A stretch of 64,000 bases of DNA from Pokkaliibacter plantistimulans (GCF_003194385.1 NZ_LAPT01000041.1:18031-82030), one strand, 5' to 3'. Numbered from the stretch's first letter, positions 35,999-45,954 are shown. Program-made: numbers and translations. The notes: generated by a model not told the origin, from the sequence alone.

Positions 35999-36531
35999 TA
36001 TTTGGCCTCCTGCTGTTCAGGCAGCTTGCGCTCCTGATGACGCTGCAGATGACGGGCGAAGTACATGACCCCCACCAGTGCTGCCAGCAGTAGGGTGGAA
36101 ATGGCTTCCACCGCCAGTTTGTAATGGCCGAACAGCAGTTCGCCCACCGCCTTGGAATCGATGATCTGCGGCGTGGTCGGATCGACCTGCAGGCCGCCGA
36201 ACAGCAGCGCACCCAGCTCCAGCAGCATGAGGATCAGCAGGATCAGGCCGGGCCACAGGCTGCGGTCCTGCAACTGCAGCGGAAAGGTTTCCTGCAGCGG
36301 GCTGAGCATGATGACGAACACGAACAGCACCATGATGGCGCCGACGTAGAGAATCAGCTGCATCATGGCGATAAAGGGCGCGCCCAGCAGATAGAACGCC
36401 AGTGCCAGTGCACACATGGCAGTGGTCAGATAGACCGCACCGTGCATGGGCTTCCTGACGAACAGCAGGCTGGCAGAGCAGACCACGGCAACCGCGCAGC
36501 TCAGCCAGAAGACAAAATGCCAAAGCATCAT
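35998..36531 (-). CDS. nuoJ: NADH-quinone oxidoreductase subunit J
   Basis: A 177-residue membrane subunit with five helices. The start MLWHFVFWLSCAVAVVCSASLLFVRKPMHGAVYL and the third-helix segment MQLILYVGAIMVLFVFVIMLSP (the pi-bulge helix of complex I) are diagnostic. It lies 15 bp after nuoI. Confidence 0.97.
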   Translation of the reverse strand: MMLWHFVFWLSCAVAVVCSASLLFVRKPMHGAVYLTTAMCALALAFYLLGAPFIAMMQLILYVGAIMVLFVFVIMLSPLQETFPLQLQDRSLWPGLILLILMLLELGALLFGGLQVDPTTPQIIDSKAVGELLFGHYKLAVEAISTLLLAALVGVMYFARHLQRHQERKLPEQQEAK

Positions 36532-36546
36532 GGGATCGGTCCTCCG

Positions 36547-37086
36547 TCAGGGCAGCAGGGTGTAGACGTCGACAGGCGGCTTTTCATTGGCCCCTTCACC
36601 GACGTCCTTGCCACGAATGGGAACCCCGGCACGCTTGAAATAATCAAAGTCGGGGTACTTACCGGTGTGGTTTTCCAGCAACCGTGACTTGTCATAGACC
36701 AGCTCGGCGCGGGAAGAGGCGCCCATCTCAAAGTCATTGGTGGTCTGGATCGCCCGGGTCGGACAGGCTTCTTCACACAGACCGCAGAAAATGCAGCGGG
36801 TGAAGTCGATCTCGAATTTCTCGGCGTAGCGGCGCTCGTCGTCTTCACGCTCGGCACCCTGAATGGTGATCGCGCTGGAAGGACAGACCGAGGAGCACAG
36901 GTAGCAGGCCACACAGCGCTCTTCACCTTCCGGGGTGACAGTCAGGATGATACGGCCACGCCAGCGTTCTGGCAGATCGGGTTTTTCCGCCGGGTAACAC
37001 ACGGTGTCGCGCTCGGCGAACGCATGTTTCAGCGTCGCTGAGAACGCACCGGTGATTTCACCGACCCAGTTCTTCAGGTTTTTCAT
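36547..37086 (-). CDS. nuoI: NADH-quinone oxidoreductase subunit I
   Basis: A 179-residue ferredoxin-type subunit with two 4Fe-4S motifs, CVACYLCSSVCP and CIFCGLCEEACP. These hold clusters N6a and N6b, which pass electrons to NuoB. It is peripheral to the membrane. A 131-bp gap (37087-37217) without recognisable features separates it from nuoH, longer than the usual spacing. Confidence 0.97.
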   Translation of the reverse strand: MKNLKNWVGEITGAFSATLKHAFAERDTVCYPAEKPDLPERWRGRIILTVTPEGEERCVACYLCSSVCPSSAITIQGAEREDDERRYAEKFEIDFTRCIFCGLCEEACPTRAIQTTNDFEMGASSRAELVYDKSRLLENHTGKYPDFDYFKRAGVPIRGKDVGEGANEKPPVDVYTLLP

Positions 37087-37217
37087 CGTGAACTCCTCAA
37101 CCAGCCTGACCCGCTGCCACCTGCCCGAAGGCAGAGCGGCTGCGGGCGGTGGGCCATCGCCACACCTGACCGGTCAGTAAATTGAAAATCGTTAGCTGAC
37201 ATCACATCCGCCACTCA

Positions 37218-38195
37218 TCACATCCACAGCGCACTGATCAGGGCGGTGGCGATGATGTTGACCAGACCCAGCGGCAGCAGGTACTTCCAGCCGAAGCTCA
37301 TCAGCTGGTCCCAGCGTACGCGGGGCACACTGGCACGCATCCAGATGAAGAAGAACAGCAGCGCCAGGGTCTTCAGGGCAAACCAGAACACACCCACCAG
37401 CGGGTAGCTTTCTGCCCAGGGGCCATGCCAGCCACCCAGATACAGGGTGGTGGTCAGGCAGGAAATAAAGATGATGCCGAGGTATTCACCGAGGAAGAAC
37501 ATGGCGAACGGCATGCCGCCGTACTCGGTGTTGAAGCCCGCCGCTAGCTCGTTCTCTGCCTCAGGCAGGTCGAACGGCAAGCGGTTGGTTTCGGCGATGC
37601 CTGCGATGAAGAACACGATGAAGCCAAACGGCTGCAGGAAAATATAGGCAATATCCTGCTTGAGCACGATGTCTTCGAGGCTGAACGAACCGGACAGCAA
37701 CACCACGCCCAGCAGCGCCACGCCCATGGCCAGCTCATAGCTGATCAGCTGGGCGATGGTTCGGATCGAGCCGAGCACGGTGTACTTGGTGCTGGATGAC
37801 CAGCCACCGAGGAAGATGCCGTAAACGTGCAGTGAGCTGAGGCCAAGGATAAACAGCAGACCGACGTTGAAATCAGCCGCAAAGCTGATGCCTTTGCCGA
37901 TGGGCACCACCACGAAGCTCAGCAGCACGGTGACCACCACCAGTACCGGCGCCAGCTTGTACAGCTTCTGATCGACGAAACCGGGCAGGAAGTATTCCTT
38001 GGTCAGCAGTTTGACCGCATCAGCAATGGCCTGCAGCAGACCGAAAGGGCCGGCCTGGTTGGGGCCGTAGCGGTTCTGCAGCAGACCGAGAATGCGCCGC
38101 TCACCGAATACGGTGAAACCGGCAGCCAGAATCAGACCGAGAATGACCACCACCATGGCAATGGTGATCAGCGGCCAGAATAGCCAGGGACTCAT
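37218..38195 (-). CDS. nuoH: NADH-quinone oxidoreductase subunit H
   Basis: A 325-residue subunit with eight membrane helices that forms the quinone chamber. Diagnostic segments: RRILGLLQNRYGPNQAGPFGLLQAIADAVKLLTKE, the conserved AETNRLPFDLPEAENELAAGFNTEYGGM, and the C-terminal FIWMRASVPRVRWDQLM. Its start overlaps the nuoG stop by four bases. Confidence 0.97.
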   Translation of the reverse strand: MSPWLFWPLITIAMVVVILGLILAAGFTVFGERRILGLLQNRYGPNQAGPFGLLQAIADAVKLLTKEYFLPGFVDQKLYKLAPVLVVVTVLLSFVVVPIGKGISFAADFNVGLLFILGLSSLHVYGIFLGGWSSSTKYTVLGSIRTIAQLISYELAMGVALLGVVLLSGSFSLEDIVLKQDIAYIFLQPFGFIVFFIAGIAETNRLPFDLPEAENELAAGFNTEYGGMPFAMFFLGEYLGIIFISCLTTTLYLGGWHGPWAESYPLVGVFWFALKTLALLFFFIWMRASVPRVRWDQLMSFGWKYLLPLGLVNIIATALISALWM

Positions 38196-40543
38196 GGGCG
38201 CAGACCTCCATTGCTGTTGTCACCCTGCAGCGGGGTGAAATGGGCCACCACAGACGGCGCCGCCGGCTCTTCACTCAAGCGCATGGCGGCGGTCAGTTTC
38301 ACTTCATCGCCGAGGCGCGCCTGCAATTCAGCAAAGGCACGGCGAGACACGGCGACGCAGCCCTCGGCCACCTGAGCCGACAGGCTGACCGGCAGGGTCA
38401 GCTGCTTGTTGTGGACGCTGATGGTCAGACGGCTGTTTTTATCCAGAGTCAGGCCCAGTGCTTTGGCATAGGCCGGAGCAATGCCGACGCTGTCGTGCGG
38501 CGTCAGTGAGGCCAGTTCCGTGGCAAAACCCGCCACTTCTTCCTCACCGTGCCAGCCCTGCAGCACCAGTGCCGGGCCATTGCCCAGCACCGCTTCGGCC
38601 AGCTGACCAATCGGCAGGGTGGCAGGCTTGATGCGGCTGCCCGTAGAACCGGGCGACGGCATGACACTGCCGAGCATCGACAGCAGCTGGCTCTGCACCC
38701 GGGCGCGGGCATCGCCGGAGAGCAGGGCAATCAGCTCTTCCTGCAGCAACACTTGGGTTTCACGGCTGTACGCCTTGGCAAAAGACTGCACCCGGCCTTC
38801 GTAGTTGATGAATACGCCATTATGCTCGCTGACCGTAGCAGAAGGCACCACCACAGTCGCCGCCTGCACGGTGGCGCTGTGAATATGGTCGACCACTACC
38901 AGATGCTGGATTTTCGCCAGCGCCTTGCTCCAGCGCTCACCCTGCCAGCCACTCATGGGGTCGGCACCGACCACCAGCAGAGCGTTGATATCGCCACGCT
39001 CCAGTGCTTCCAGCAACTGCTCGCTGGAACCGGCCTGACTGACCTGCGCCGCACCGAAACTGTTGGCCGCAGGCAGGGCAAAGCCCACACGGGCCTGCTC
39101 GCCCAGCACCGCGGCCAGTTCGGCCAGCGCCTTGATAGCGGCGGTTGGCATCACTTCGGCGACACCCAGCAGAACCGGGGCCTTGGCATTCTTCAGCAGG
39201 GCAGCCCAGCCGTCGGCCTGCTCCTGGCTCAGACTGCTGATCAGCTTCTGCAGGGTTTCCGCCCAGAGTACCGGGGCCTGGGTCTGCGCCTGCAGACTGC
39301 GCTGTTTGCGCACCATACCGGCCAGCAAACTGGCGGCGGCGTGTAGCATCATCACCGGCTTGCCCTGCTTGAGGGCCTGACGCACGGCCAGTTCCATCAT
39401 TGGCGCATGTTCGGTCAGCTCACCGACCACCAGAATGCAGTCCGCTGCCTCGATGTCCTGCAGGCTGGGCGCCGACAGGCTGAGGTTGACCGCCGTCTTG
39501 GTACGGACTTCGGTGAGCGGATCGGTGAACGCGGTGAAGGGGGCATTCAGATCACTGGCTAGCTGTTGCAGGACCAGATTGGTCACCACGTCTTCACGGG
39601 CGGAGCCCATCACACCCCAGCGTGCATCGCTGACGGCCAGTGCCTGACGCAGTACCGCCAGTGCCGGTTCCTGCCGCAGCTGTCCGCCGACCTTGACCTG
39701 CAGCGGACGGTTGGCCGCTTCGCTGGCGTGCGGCGCATAACGGCCACGGTCACATATGAAGTACTGATTCACCGCACTGTTTTCGTTGGGCACGACCCGA
39801 CGCAGGGTACCGGCGCGGGCACCGGGCTCGACGTGGCAGCCGACGCTGCAGTGAGCACAGATGGAGGCGCTCTTCTTCAGCATCCAGGTACGTGAATATT
39901 TGCGACGGAATACCTTGTCGGTGAAGGTACCGGTCGGGCAGACCGTAATGATGTTACCGGCGAAGGGGCTGTCAAAAGCACCGTCATCGATACGACGGAA
40001 CAGCACGTTATTACGCGAGCCCATGGCACCGAAGTCATCACCGAGGGCGTAGTCCTGATAGAAACGCACACAGCGATAGCAGGTGATACAGCGGTTGGCG
40101 GTGTTCCACACCAGCGGACCGAGCAGCTGGTTGGGATAGGTTTTCTTCTGGCCATCGAAGCGACGGTAGGCGTGACCAACTTCCACGGTCATGTTCTGCA
40201 GGTGGCAGTCACCGCCTTCATCACACACCGGGCAGTCGTTGGGATGGCGGGTCATATAGAACTCCACCATGGTTTTTGACACGCCGGGCGCCTTGTCGCT
40301 CTGGGCAAAGCGGAAGCGCATGCCGTCCTGTGCCTTGAGGGTGCAGGTCATCACCGTGCGTGGCTGTTCGCCTTCACGGCTCGGCACGGTTTCCATGGCG
40401 CAGACGCGGCAGGATCCCACCGCACCGAGGGCGGGGTGATAGCAGAAATAGGGGACTTCGATGTTGGCGCGCTTGGCGGCATCCAGCACGTTGTCACCGG
40501 GCTGGAACTCGACCGGCTGATCGTCGATATAGAGGGTTCCCAT
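38192..40543 (-). CDS. nuoG: NADH-quinone oxidoreductase subunit G
   Basis: A 783-residue iron-sulfur subunit. The N-terminal 2Fe-2S ligands lie in CYHPALGAVGSCRVCAME and VMTC. The His/Cys N5 site and the 4Fe-4S site follow (CPVCDEGGDCHLQ; CITCYRCVRF; CPTG). A further motif, CAHCSVGCHVEPGAR, matches the extra N7-type cluster domain, and the remainder is a molybdopterin-oxidoreductase-like fold without cofactor. The ATG at 40543 shares one base with the nuoF stop and was chosen over 40618. It is somewhat shorter than E. coli NuoG (908). Confidence 0.96.
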   Translation of the reverse strand: MGTLYIDDQPVEFQPGDNVLDAAKRANIEVPYFCYHPALGAVGSCRVCAMETVPSREGEQPRTVMTCTLKAQDGMRFRFAQSDKAPGVSKTMVEFYMTRHPNDCPVCDEGGDCHLQNMTVEVGHAYRRFDGQKKTYPNQLLGPLVWNTANRCITCYRCVRFYQDYALGDDFGAMGSRNNVLFRRIDDGAFDSPFAGNIITVCPTGTFTDKVFRRKYSRTWMLKKSASICAHCSVGCHVEPGARAGTLRRVVPNENSAVNQYFICDRGRYAPHASEAANRPLQVKVGGQLRQEPALAVLRQALAVSDARWGVMGSAREDVVTNLVLQQLASDLNAPFTAFTDPLTEVRTKTAVNLSLSAPSLQDIEAADCILVVGELTEHAPMMELAVRQALKQGKPVMMLHAAASLLAGMVRKQRSLQAQTQAPVLWAETLQKLISSLSQEQADGWAALLKNAKAPVLLGVAEVMPTAAIKALAELAAVLGEQARVGFALPAANSFGAAQVSQAGSSEQLLEALERGDINALLVVGADPMSGWQGERWSKALAKIQHLVVVDHIHSATVQAATVVVPSATVSEHNGVFINYEGRVQSFAKAYSRETQVLLQEELIALLSGDARARVQSQLLSMLGSVMPSPGSTGSRIKPATLPIGQLAEAVLGNGPALVLQGWHGEEEVAGFATELASLTPHDSVGIAPAYAKALGLTLDKNSRLTISVHNKQLTLPVSLSAQVAEGCVAVSRRAFAELQARLGDEVKLTAAMRLSEEPAAPSVVAHFTPLQGDNSNGGLRP

Positions 40544-41862
40544 CAGTGATGTCCTCCTTGTACGCCAGCGCCTGCAGCGGCCTGCGACGCCGTCGCGGCA
40601 ACAGGTGAATAGCTGCATCCCTTAGCGGCGATATGTTTCTTGAATTCGTCATCGAACAGCTGCAACGCCGACTGCACCGGCATGACCGCACCAGGGGCCA
40701 GCGCACAGTGGGTGTTGGGGCCGATCAGGCCGCACAGTTCGAGAATGGTCTGGTGATCTGCTGCGGTCGCGGTACCCAGCTCAAACTTGTCGAACAGATG
40801 CACCAGATAGGGCAGACCGTCACGGCAGGGCGTGCAGAAGCCACAGGACTCACGGGCATAGAATTCGATCAGGTTGCGGGTGTACTTCAGCGGGCAGATG
40901 GTGTCATCCATGATGATCACTCCACCGGTACCCAGACGGGAGCCAATCTTGGCCACCGCGTCGAAGTGCATCGGCGTGTCGAGCTGATCAGGCGTCATGA
41001 ACGGCGTGGAGGAACCACCGGGCTGGAAGGCAATCAGCTTGCGGCCATCCAGCAGACCACCGGCGTGATCGTAAATCAGCTCACGGGCCGTCACACCCAT
41101 GGGCAGCTCGAAGACTCCGGGGTTCTTCACCGGACCCGACACCTGGAACAGGTGCGTGCCGCTGCCGCCGTTCTGACCCTGCCCCTGAAACCACTGTGCA
41201 CCCTTGTGCATGATGGAAGGCACATGGCAGACGGTTTCCATGTTGTTGACGATGGTCGGCTGACCCCACAGACCTTTGACGGCCGGGAAGGGCGGCTTGG
41301 AACGGGGGTTGGCGCGGTAGCCTTCCAGCGCGTTGAGCAGTGCGGTTTCTTCACCGCAGATGTAACGACCGGCACTCAGATGCACGTCGATATCCAGCGA
41401 GAAGCCGGAGCCTAAAATGTTGTCGCCCAGCAGGCCAGCGTCGCGGGCTTCCTGTACGGCCTTTTCCAGCTTGGCCGCACCGACTTTGTACTCGCCGCGA
41501 ACGAAGACGAAGGCCTTGTCGGCACCGATGATGTAGGCCGAGGCCAGCACACCTTCAACAATGGTGTGAGGATCGCGATAGAGCACCTGGCGGTCCTTGC
41601 AGGAGCCGGGCTCGGATTCGTCGAGGTTGATGACCAGATAAACCGGACGCGGCGCGTCCTTGGCCAGAAAGCTCCACTTCAGACCGGTGGAGAAACCGGC
41701 GCCACCACAGCCACGCAGACCGGAAGCACGCAGTTCGTTGACCATTTCCTCACGGTCACGGCCGAAGATCGACTGCAGGCTGTCGTAGCCACCACCGGCA
41801 CGGTAGGTCGCCAGATCAAGGGGCTGCGCATGATGAAAATTGCGCGATAGTACTTTTTCCAT
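40543..41862 (-). CDS. nuoF: NADH-quinone oxidoreductase subunit F
   Basis: A 439-residue NADH-binding flavoprotein. The nucleotide-binding loop reads GLRGCGGAGFSTGLKWSF (about 47-64) and the FMN-binding segment is YLVINLDESEPGSCKDR. The N3 cluster cysteines are in ESCGFCTPCRDGLPYL and LCGLIGPNTHCALA. It is the electron entry site of complex I. It precedes nuoG and follows nuoE by 12 bp. Confidence 0.97.
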   Translation of the reverse strand: MEKVLSRNFHHAQPLDLATYRAGGGYDSLQSIFGRDREEMVNELRASGLRGCGGAGFSTGLKWSFLAKDAPRPVYLVINLDESEPGSCKDRQVLYRDPHTIVEGVLASAYIIGADKAFVFVRGEYKVGAAKLEKAVQEARDAGLLGDNILGSGFSLDIDVHLSAGRYICGEETALLNALEGYRANPRSKPPFPAVKGLWGQPTIVNNMETVCHVPSIMHKGAQWFQGQGQNGGSGTHLFQVSGPVKNPGVFELPMGVTARELIYDHAGGLLDGRKLIAFQPGGSSTPFMTPDQLDTPMHFDAVAKIGSRLGTGGVIIMDDTICPLKYTRNLIEFYARESCGFCTPCRDGLPYLVHLFDKFELGTATAADHQTILELCGLIGPNTHCALAPGAVMPVQSALQLFDDEFKKHIAAKGCSYSPVAATASQAAAGAGVQGGHH

Positions 41863-41874
41863 GGTCAGCTCCTG

Positions 41875-42411
41875 TTACTGCTGGTCCTTGAGGACGGCCA
41901 GAATCTGCTGCCCGCCACCGGACTTGCTGTCCAGGGTTTCAGCGGCGTAGCTGCAAATCAGGTCGCGGATTTTCTCCGGGGTCAGCTCACCCAGATCTTC
42001 GCTGTCGTCGACCAGACCGGCAGGGGCACGGTCGCACAGACCCAGACAGATGCTGGGCAGTACGGTGACGGCACCGTCCTTGGAAATCTGGCCAAACTCA
42101 ACACCGGACGCCTCTTTGGCAGCAGCCAGTACCTGCTCGGAACCACGGGTGTAACAGGAAATGCTGTCGCAGATGCGGATCAGACGACGACCCACCGGAC
42201 GGCGACGCAACAGGGTATAGAACGTGATCAGCTCATCCAGCTGGGTCGGCGACAGGTCGGTCAGTTCCGACACTTCGTCCAGACTGGCGCGCGGGATGTA
42301 GCCGTATTTGTCCTGCACGTAGTACAGGCAATAGATGGCACCGGCACGTTTCTCGGGGTAGTGCTCAATATGCTCCCTGAGGTGCTCGATTTCGTGTTCA
42401 GTCAAACTCAT
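41875..42411 (-). CDS. nuoE: NADH-quinone oxidoreductase subunit E
   Basis: A 178-residue thioredoxin-like 2Fe-2S (N1a) subunit. The four ligands are in RICDSISCYTRGSE and PSICLGLCDRAP. ATG 42411, preceded by GGAG, was chosen over 42477. The gene follows nuoCD by 62 bp. Confidence 0.97.
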   Translation of the reverse strand: MSLTEHEIEHLREHIEHYPEKRAGAIYCLYYVQDKYGYIPRASLDEVSELTDLSPTQLDELITFYTLLRRRPVGRRLIRICDSISCYTRGSEQVLAAAKEASGVEFGQISKDGAVTVLPSICLGLCDRAPAGLVDDSEDLGELTPEKIRDLICSYAAETLDSKSGGGQQILAVLKDQQ

Positions 42412-42473
42412 AAATGCTCCTCCGGCTCGCCGGACGGGGCGCAGCTGTCGGCAGGCGACAGCCGTCACCACCG

Positions 42474-44174
42474 TCAACGGTCGATATCAGCCAGAACGTA
42501 ATCAATGGAACCGATAAGACAGATGACGTTACCCAGCACGTCGCCCACGCCGACGGCCTTCACCGACTGGAAGTGAGCGAAGGAGGGGGTGCGGATGCGC
42601 ACGCGGTAAGGGTTGGCGCTGCCGTCACTGACCAGGGTGTAGCAGGTCAGGCCTTTGGAGGTCTCTGTCGGGAAGAAGCTCTCGCCGCGGGGGAAGGGTA
42701 AGCCACGACCCACTTCGATGAAGTGGTGGATCATGGTCTCGATGTCTTCCAGGGCACGCTCTTTGCGCGCCAGGCTGTAGCGGGGCTTGTTGTCAGACAA
42801 GATCGGACCGTCGGGCATGGTGGCCACCACCTGACGAATGATGCGCAGGCTCTGGCGCATCTCTTCGATACGCAGCACGGTGCGGGTAAAGGCATCACCG
42901 TCAGTGCCGACCGGCACGTCAAAGTCATACTGCTCGTAGCCGCTGTAGGGCAGCTTCTTGCGAATGTCGAAATCGAAACCACAGGCACGCAGGTTGGGGC
43001 CGGTCAGCGCCCAGTCGATGGCCTGCTCGGGGGTGTACACGGCGATACCCTTGGTACGGGTCTGGAAGATGTAAGACTTGGTGGTCAGGGCTTCCAGCTC
43101 AGGGATACGCTCTTCTACCGCGTCGCAGCTGCGCAGTACATTGCGCTTCCAGCCTTCCGGCAGATCCTGCGCCACACCACCGATACGATAGAACGCCGGG
43201 TGCATACGGCCACCGCAGACTTCCTCGATAACGTCAAACAGCTTTTCCCGCTCCATAAAGGCATAGAACGCCGGGCCCATAGCACCCAGGTTGTGGCCAA
43301 GGGAGCTGATCCACACCAGATGCGACGACAGGCGGAAAATTTCCGCCAGCATTACCCGCATGGCCTGAGCCCGGGGTGGCACCTCGATACCGGTCATCTG
43401 CTCGCAGGCCAGCACGTAGGGCAGCTCGCCACCGACGCCGCCGAGGTAGTCGATACGGTTGGTGTAGGGAATGTAGTTGTGGAAGGTGTGGAACTCGGCC
43501 ACCTTTTCCGCGCCGCGGTGGTGGTAGCCGATTTCCTGTTCCAGGCTGGTGATACGCTCGCCACGCAGGCGCAGCACCAGACGGATGATACCGTCGGTAC
43601 CGGGGTGGTTGGGGCCGATGTTGACCACCATCTCACCGTCATCACCCTGCTCGGGGTTCATGTAACCCTGCAGGATCTTGTTCAGGCTCTCCGGGTCATA
43701 GCCGAAGGGGTCAGGACGCTCGGTCGCACGCCCGGCCTCGCTTTTCAGCAGCGGATGGCCCTGCCAGAAATCCGGCAGCAAAATGCGGCGCAGATCAGGA
43801 TGGCCGCTGAAGCGCAGGCCAAACATGTCGTACACCTCACGCTCGTACCAGTCAGCCGCAGGCCAGATATCACTGGCGGTCGGCACTTCCAGCAGGCTGC
43901 TGAACAACGGGCAGCGTACGGTCAGAAAGGCCGCACTGTCCAGATTCAGCAGGTGGTAGAACAGGGTGAAACCACCGCCACGACCGGCTTCATCAATGGC
44001 CGACAGATCCACCAGCATTTCATAGCGGGTGGAGGCTTCGTAGCGCAGGAAACGGAGGGCGTCATGCAGTTGGTTGAGCGGCACCACAATACTGGGCGCA
44101 CCGACATAGCTGACGGCGGAATAGGGCTCGGCGCCGAAGCGCTGAGCCAGAGTCTGCAACAGTGCTTCTGTCAT
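42474..44174 (-). CDS. nuoCD: Fused NADH-quinone oxidoreductase subunits C and D
   Basis: A 566-residue fusion of NuoC (about 1-170, with EREVYDMFGLRFSGHPDLRRILLPD) and NuoD (about 190-566, with NIGPNHPGTDGIIRLVLRLRGERI and EIGYHHRGAEKVAEF). The fusion is typical of enteric and related gammaproteobacteria. NuoD lines the quinone site. The start lies one base after the nuoB stop. Confidence 0.97.
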   Translation of the reverse strand: MTEALLQTLAQRFGAEPYSAVSYVGAPSIVVPLNQLHDALRFLRYEASTRYEMLVDLSAIDEAGRGGGFTLFYHLLNLDSAAFLTVRCPLFSSLLEVPTASDIWPAADWYEREVYDMFGLRFSGHPDLRRILLPDFWQGHPLLKSEAGRATERPDPFGYDPESLNKILQGYMNPEQGDDGEMVVNIGPNHPGTDGIIRLVLRLRGERITSLEQEIGYHHRGAEKVAEFHTFHNYIPYTNRIDYLGGVGGELPYVLACEQMTGIEVPPRAQAMRVMLAEIFRLSSHLVWISSLGHNLGAMGPAFYAFMEREKLFDVIEEVCGGRMHPAFYRIGGVAQDLPEGWKRNVLRSCDAVEERIPELEALTTKSYIFQTRTKGIAVYTPEQAIDWALTGPNLRACGFDFDIRKKLPYSGYEQYDFDVPVGTDGDAFTRTVLRIEEMRQSLRIIRQVVATMPDGPILSDNKPRYSLARKERALEDIETMIHHFIEVGRGLPFPRGESFFPTETSKGLTCYTLVSDGSANPYRVRIRTPSFAHFQSVKAVGVGDVLGNVICLIGSIDYVLADIDR

Positions 44175-44738
44175 TTACTTGATCTCGATGCCCAGAGGTT
44201 TGCGACGCTTGGCCAGCACGGGAATGGGGTTTTCCTTGACCTGCTTCTGCAGCAGTGTCAGGCCTTCCAGCAGGGCATCGGGACGGGGTGGGCAACCGGG
44301 AATGTAAATATCGACAGGGATGATGCGGTCCACGCCCTGCACCACGGAGTAGATGTCGTACATACCGCCGGAGTTGGAGCAGGAACCCATGGAGATCACC
44401 CAGCGGGGCTCCAGCATCTGATCGTAGATATGACGCATCAGCGGCGCCATCTTGGTGAAGCAGGTGCCAGCGGTGATCAGCACGTCACTCTGACGCGGCG
44501 AACCACGCAACACCTCGCAGCCCAGACGCGCCATGTCAAAACGCGGGGTAGCGGCGGTCATCATCTCCACGAAACAGCAGGAGGTGCCGAAGTTGTAGGG
44601 CCAGAGGGAATAGTTACGACACCAGGCGACCATTTCGTCGAGCTTGCCGACGATGGTGGAGAACATGCCGTCCTTGCCACCTTGACCTGGGGCTCCCGTG
44701 GTGGGATCCAGTTGTTGAACGGGGATAGTGCTGCTCAT
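44175..44738 (-). CDS. nuoB: NADH-quinone oxidoreductase subunit B
   Basis: A 187-residue subunit that carries cluster N2 (tandem Cys in TSCCFVEMM, then GTCFTKM and PGCPPRPD). This cluster gives electrons to quinone. The ATG at 44738 is set by AGGAGG nine bases upstream, better than 44744 or 44771. Unusually, 850 bp separate it from nuoA. Confidence 0.97.
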   Translation of the reverse strand: MSSTIPVQQLDPTTGAPGQGGKDGMFSTIVGKLDEMVAWCRNYSLWPYNFGTSCCFVEMMTAATPRFDMARLGCEVLRGSPRQSDVLITAGTCFTKMAPLMRHIYDQMLEPRWVISMGSCSNSGGMYDIYSVVQGVDRIIPVDIYIPGCPPRPDALLEGLTLLQKQVKENPIPVLAKRRKPLGIEIK

Positions 44739-45588
44739 AGGCATAGACCTCCTGCTCAGGACGGCAGGCACTGCCCGGGGATCAGTGGCAGCCAGATCGG
44801 CGGATAGACTTCACCCGTTGCGGGTAGACGACCCCCGGTGGTATCCGGGCACACCTGCAAAAGTGACCAAACGCTGAAACTGGATGGACTGGGCCCCTGT
44901 TCTGCCATGAGCTGATCAGCCAACACGACTGCCGAGGCGGAGTTTCCCCCATGGCAGGCGTATTACCTGAACAGATCGCCCCTTCAGGAACCTCGGCAGG
45001 CAGCAGCCAACAGCGGGAAGTAAGACAACAGGATTCCCCCTGGCGGATGCCGGGGTAAGGTGCTTGATCGCGGGGATAACAACGGCGCCTTCTGTTCGCG
45101 CACGGCAATAGACCGGGGTGAAAGCAGCATGGACGCAGAAACCCTGCTGTACTTCCTGCCTGAGAACGCATTCACGGTCTCGCGAGCCAGAGCCAGTCAG
45201 GGCGAAAAGAGCCGGGAAGCGCAGTTTACTGGTCGTAAATCAGCATTCCGAAGATCTTTTCAACACCCTATGACCGACGCGCAGCAGACCGATAAAACGT
45301 CCGGGCGCATAGCAGGAAATGGACAGGCTATTCAGCGCAGTTCAGGGCAAGAACACCTCACACCCGACCAGCAGCACAGCTCATCACGGCAAATCACAGT
45401 ACCAGAGACAGACACAACGCCGTCTACGGGAATACATGACGTAAGACTGCCTCACCAGACTCACGTTGCTTCCCTGTTATTATCCGGGCGGTGTTTCACA
45501 CCTTACCCGCCGACCTGTGCAGTTTGTAATTTCACCACATCAGGGCGGTTTACCGAGGTTCCTTCAGTTGGACAGAATGCAGGTGACA
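44739..45588. other. Long non-coding gap between nuoB and nuoA
   Basis: In most nuo operons nuoA and nuoB are adjacent. Here 850 bp intervene. The plus-strand open frames in it have no family features, and one of them is made of the repeat at 45173-45270. Codon choice is not like that of the neighbouring genes. No clear terminator was found, so nuoA could still be co-transcribed through it, or nuoB may have its own promoter here. Confidence 0.7.
45173..45270. repeat. Diverged intergenic repeat, copy 2
   Basis: The block contains TCTCGCGAGCCAGAGCC, GTCAGGGCGAAAAGAG, GCGCAGTTTACTGGTCGTAA and GAAGATCTTTTCAAC. It resembles the block at 17908-17990. It also shares a layout (GCGnAGTTTA ... TAAATnAGCATT) with the element at 63741-63942. 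It lies within the nuoA-nuoB gap. Confidence 0.45.
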
Positions 45589-45954
45589 TTACGTCCTAAA
45601 ATTGAATGAACCTTTACGAATCATGTAGACGAGGCCCAGCAGCAGGATGGTCATGAAGGTGACAGCTGCGATGACTCCGGGGGCTCCGAGGGACCAGTAG
45701 CTCACGGCCCAGGCCCACAAAATGGCGGCTTCCAGTTCAAAAATCAGGAAGGCGGCGGCGATCAGATAATAGCTGATGGCGAAATGGTGCTGAGTATTAC
45801 CGGAAGGAAGCAGGCCGCTCTCGAAAGGCTGCTCCTGATCATGACGACGATAGAAATTACCGAGGAAGCGGTTGAGCGCCAGCATGGCAATGACGATGAG
45901 AGTGGTGAGAACGGCAAAGAGTCCAATAATCAGACCGGGGGTAAAATCACTCAT
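45589..45954 (-). CDS. nuoA: NADH-quinone oxidoreductase subunit A
   Basis: A 121-residue membrane subunit with three helices. FYRRHDQEQPFESGLLPSG is the conserved cytoplasmic loop, and YYLIAAAFLIFELEAAILWAWAV carries the intramembrane acidic residues. ATG 45954, with GGAG upstream, was chosen over 45969. It is the first gene of the complex I operon. Confidence 0.96.
   Translation of the reverse strand: MSDFTPGLIIGLFAVLTTLIVIAMLALNRFLGNFYRRHDQEQPFESGLLPSGNTQHHFAISYYLIAAAFLIFELEAAILWAWAVSYWSLGAPGVIAAVTFMTILLLGLVYMIRKGSFNFRT

Noticed and set aside
42723..44807. A 694-codon open frame antisense to nuoCD and nuoB
   Set aside because: It is a shadow of high-GC coding sequence; the opposite strand encodes the complete, unmistakable nuoCD and nuoB.
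45060..45599. An open frame of 179 codons on the plus strand in the nuoA-nuoB gap
   Set aside because: It is built largely from the intergenic repeat, has no family feature or convincing ribosome-binding site, and runs into the end of nuoA on the opposite strand.
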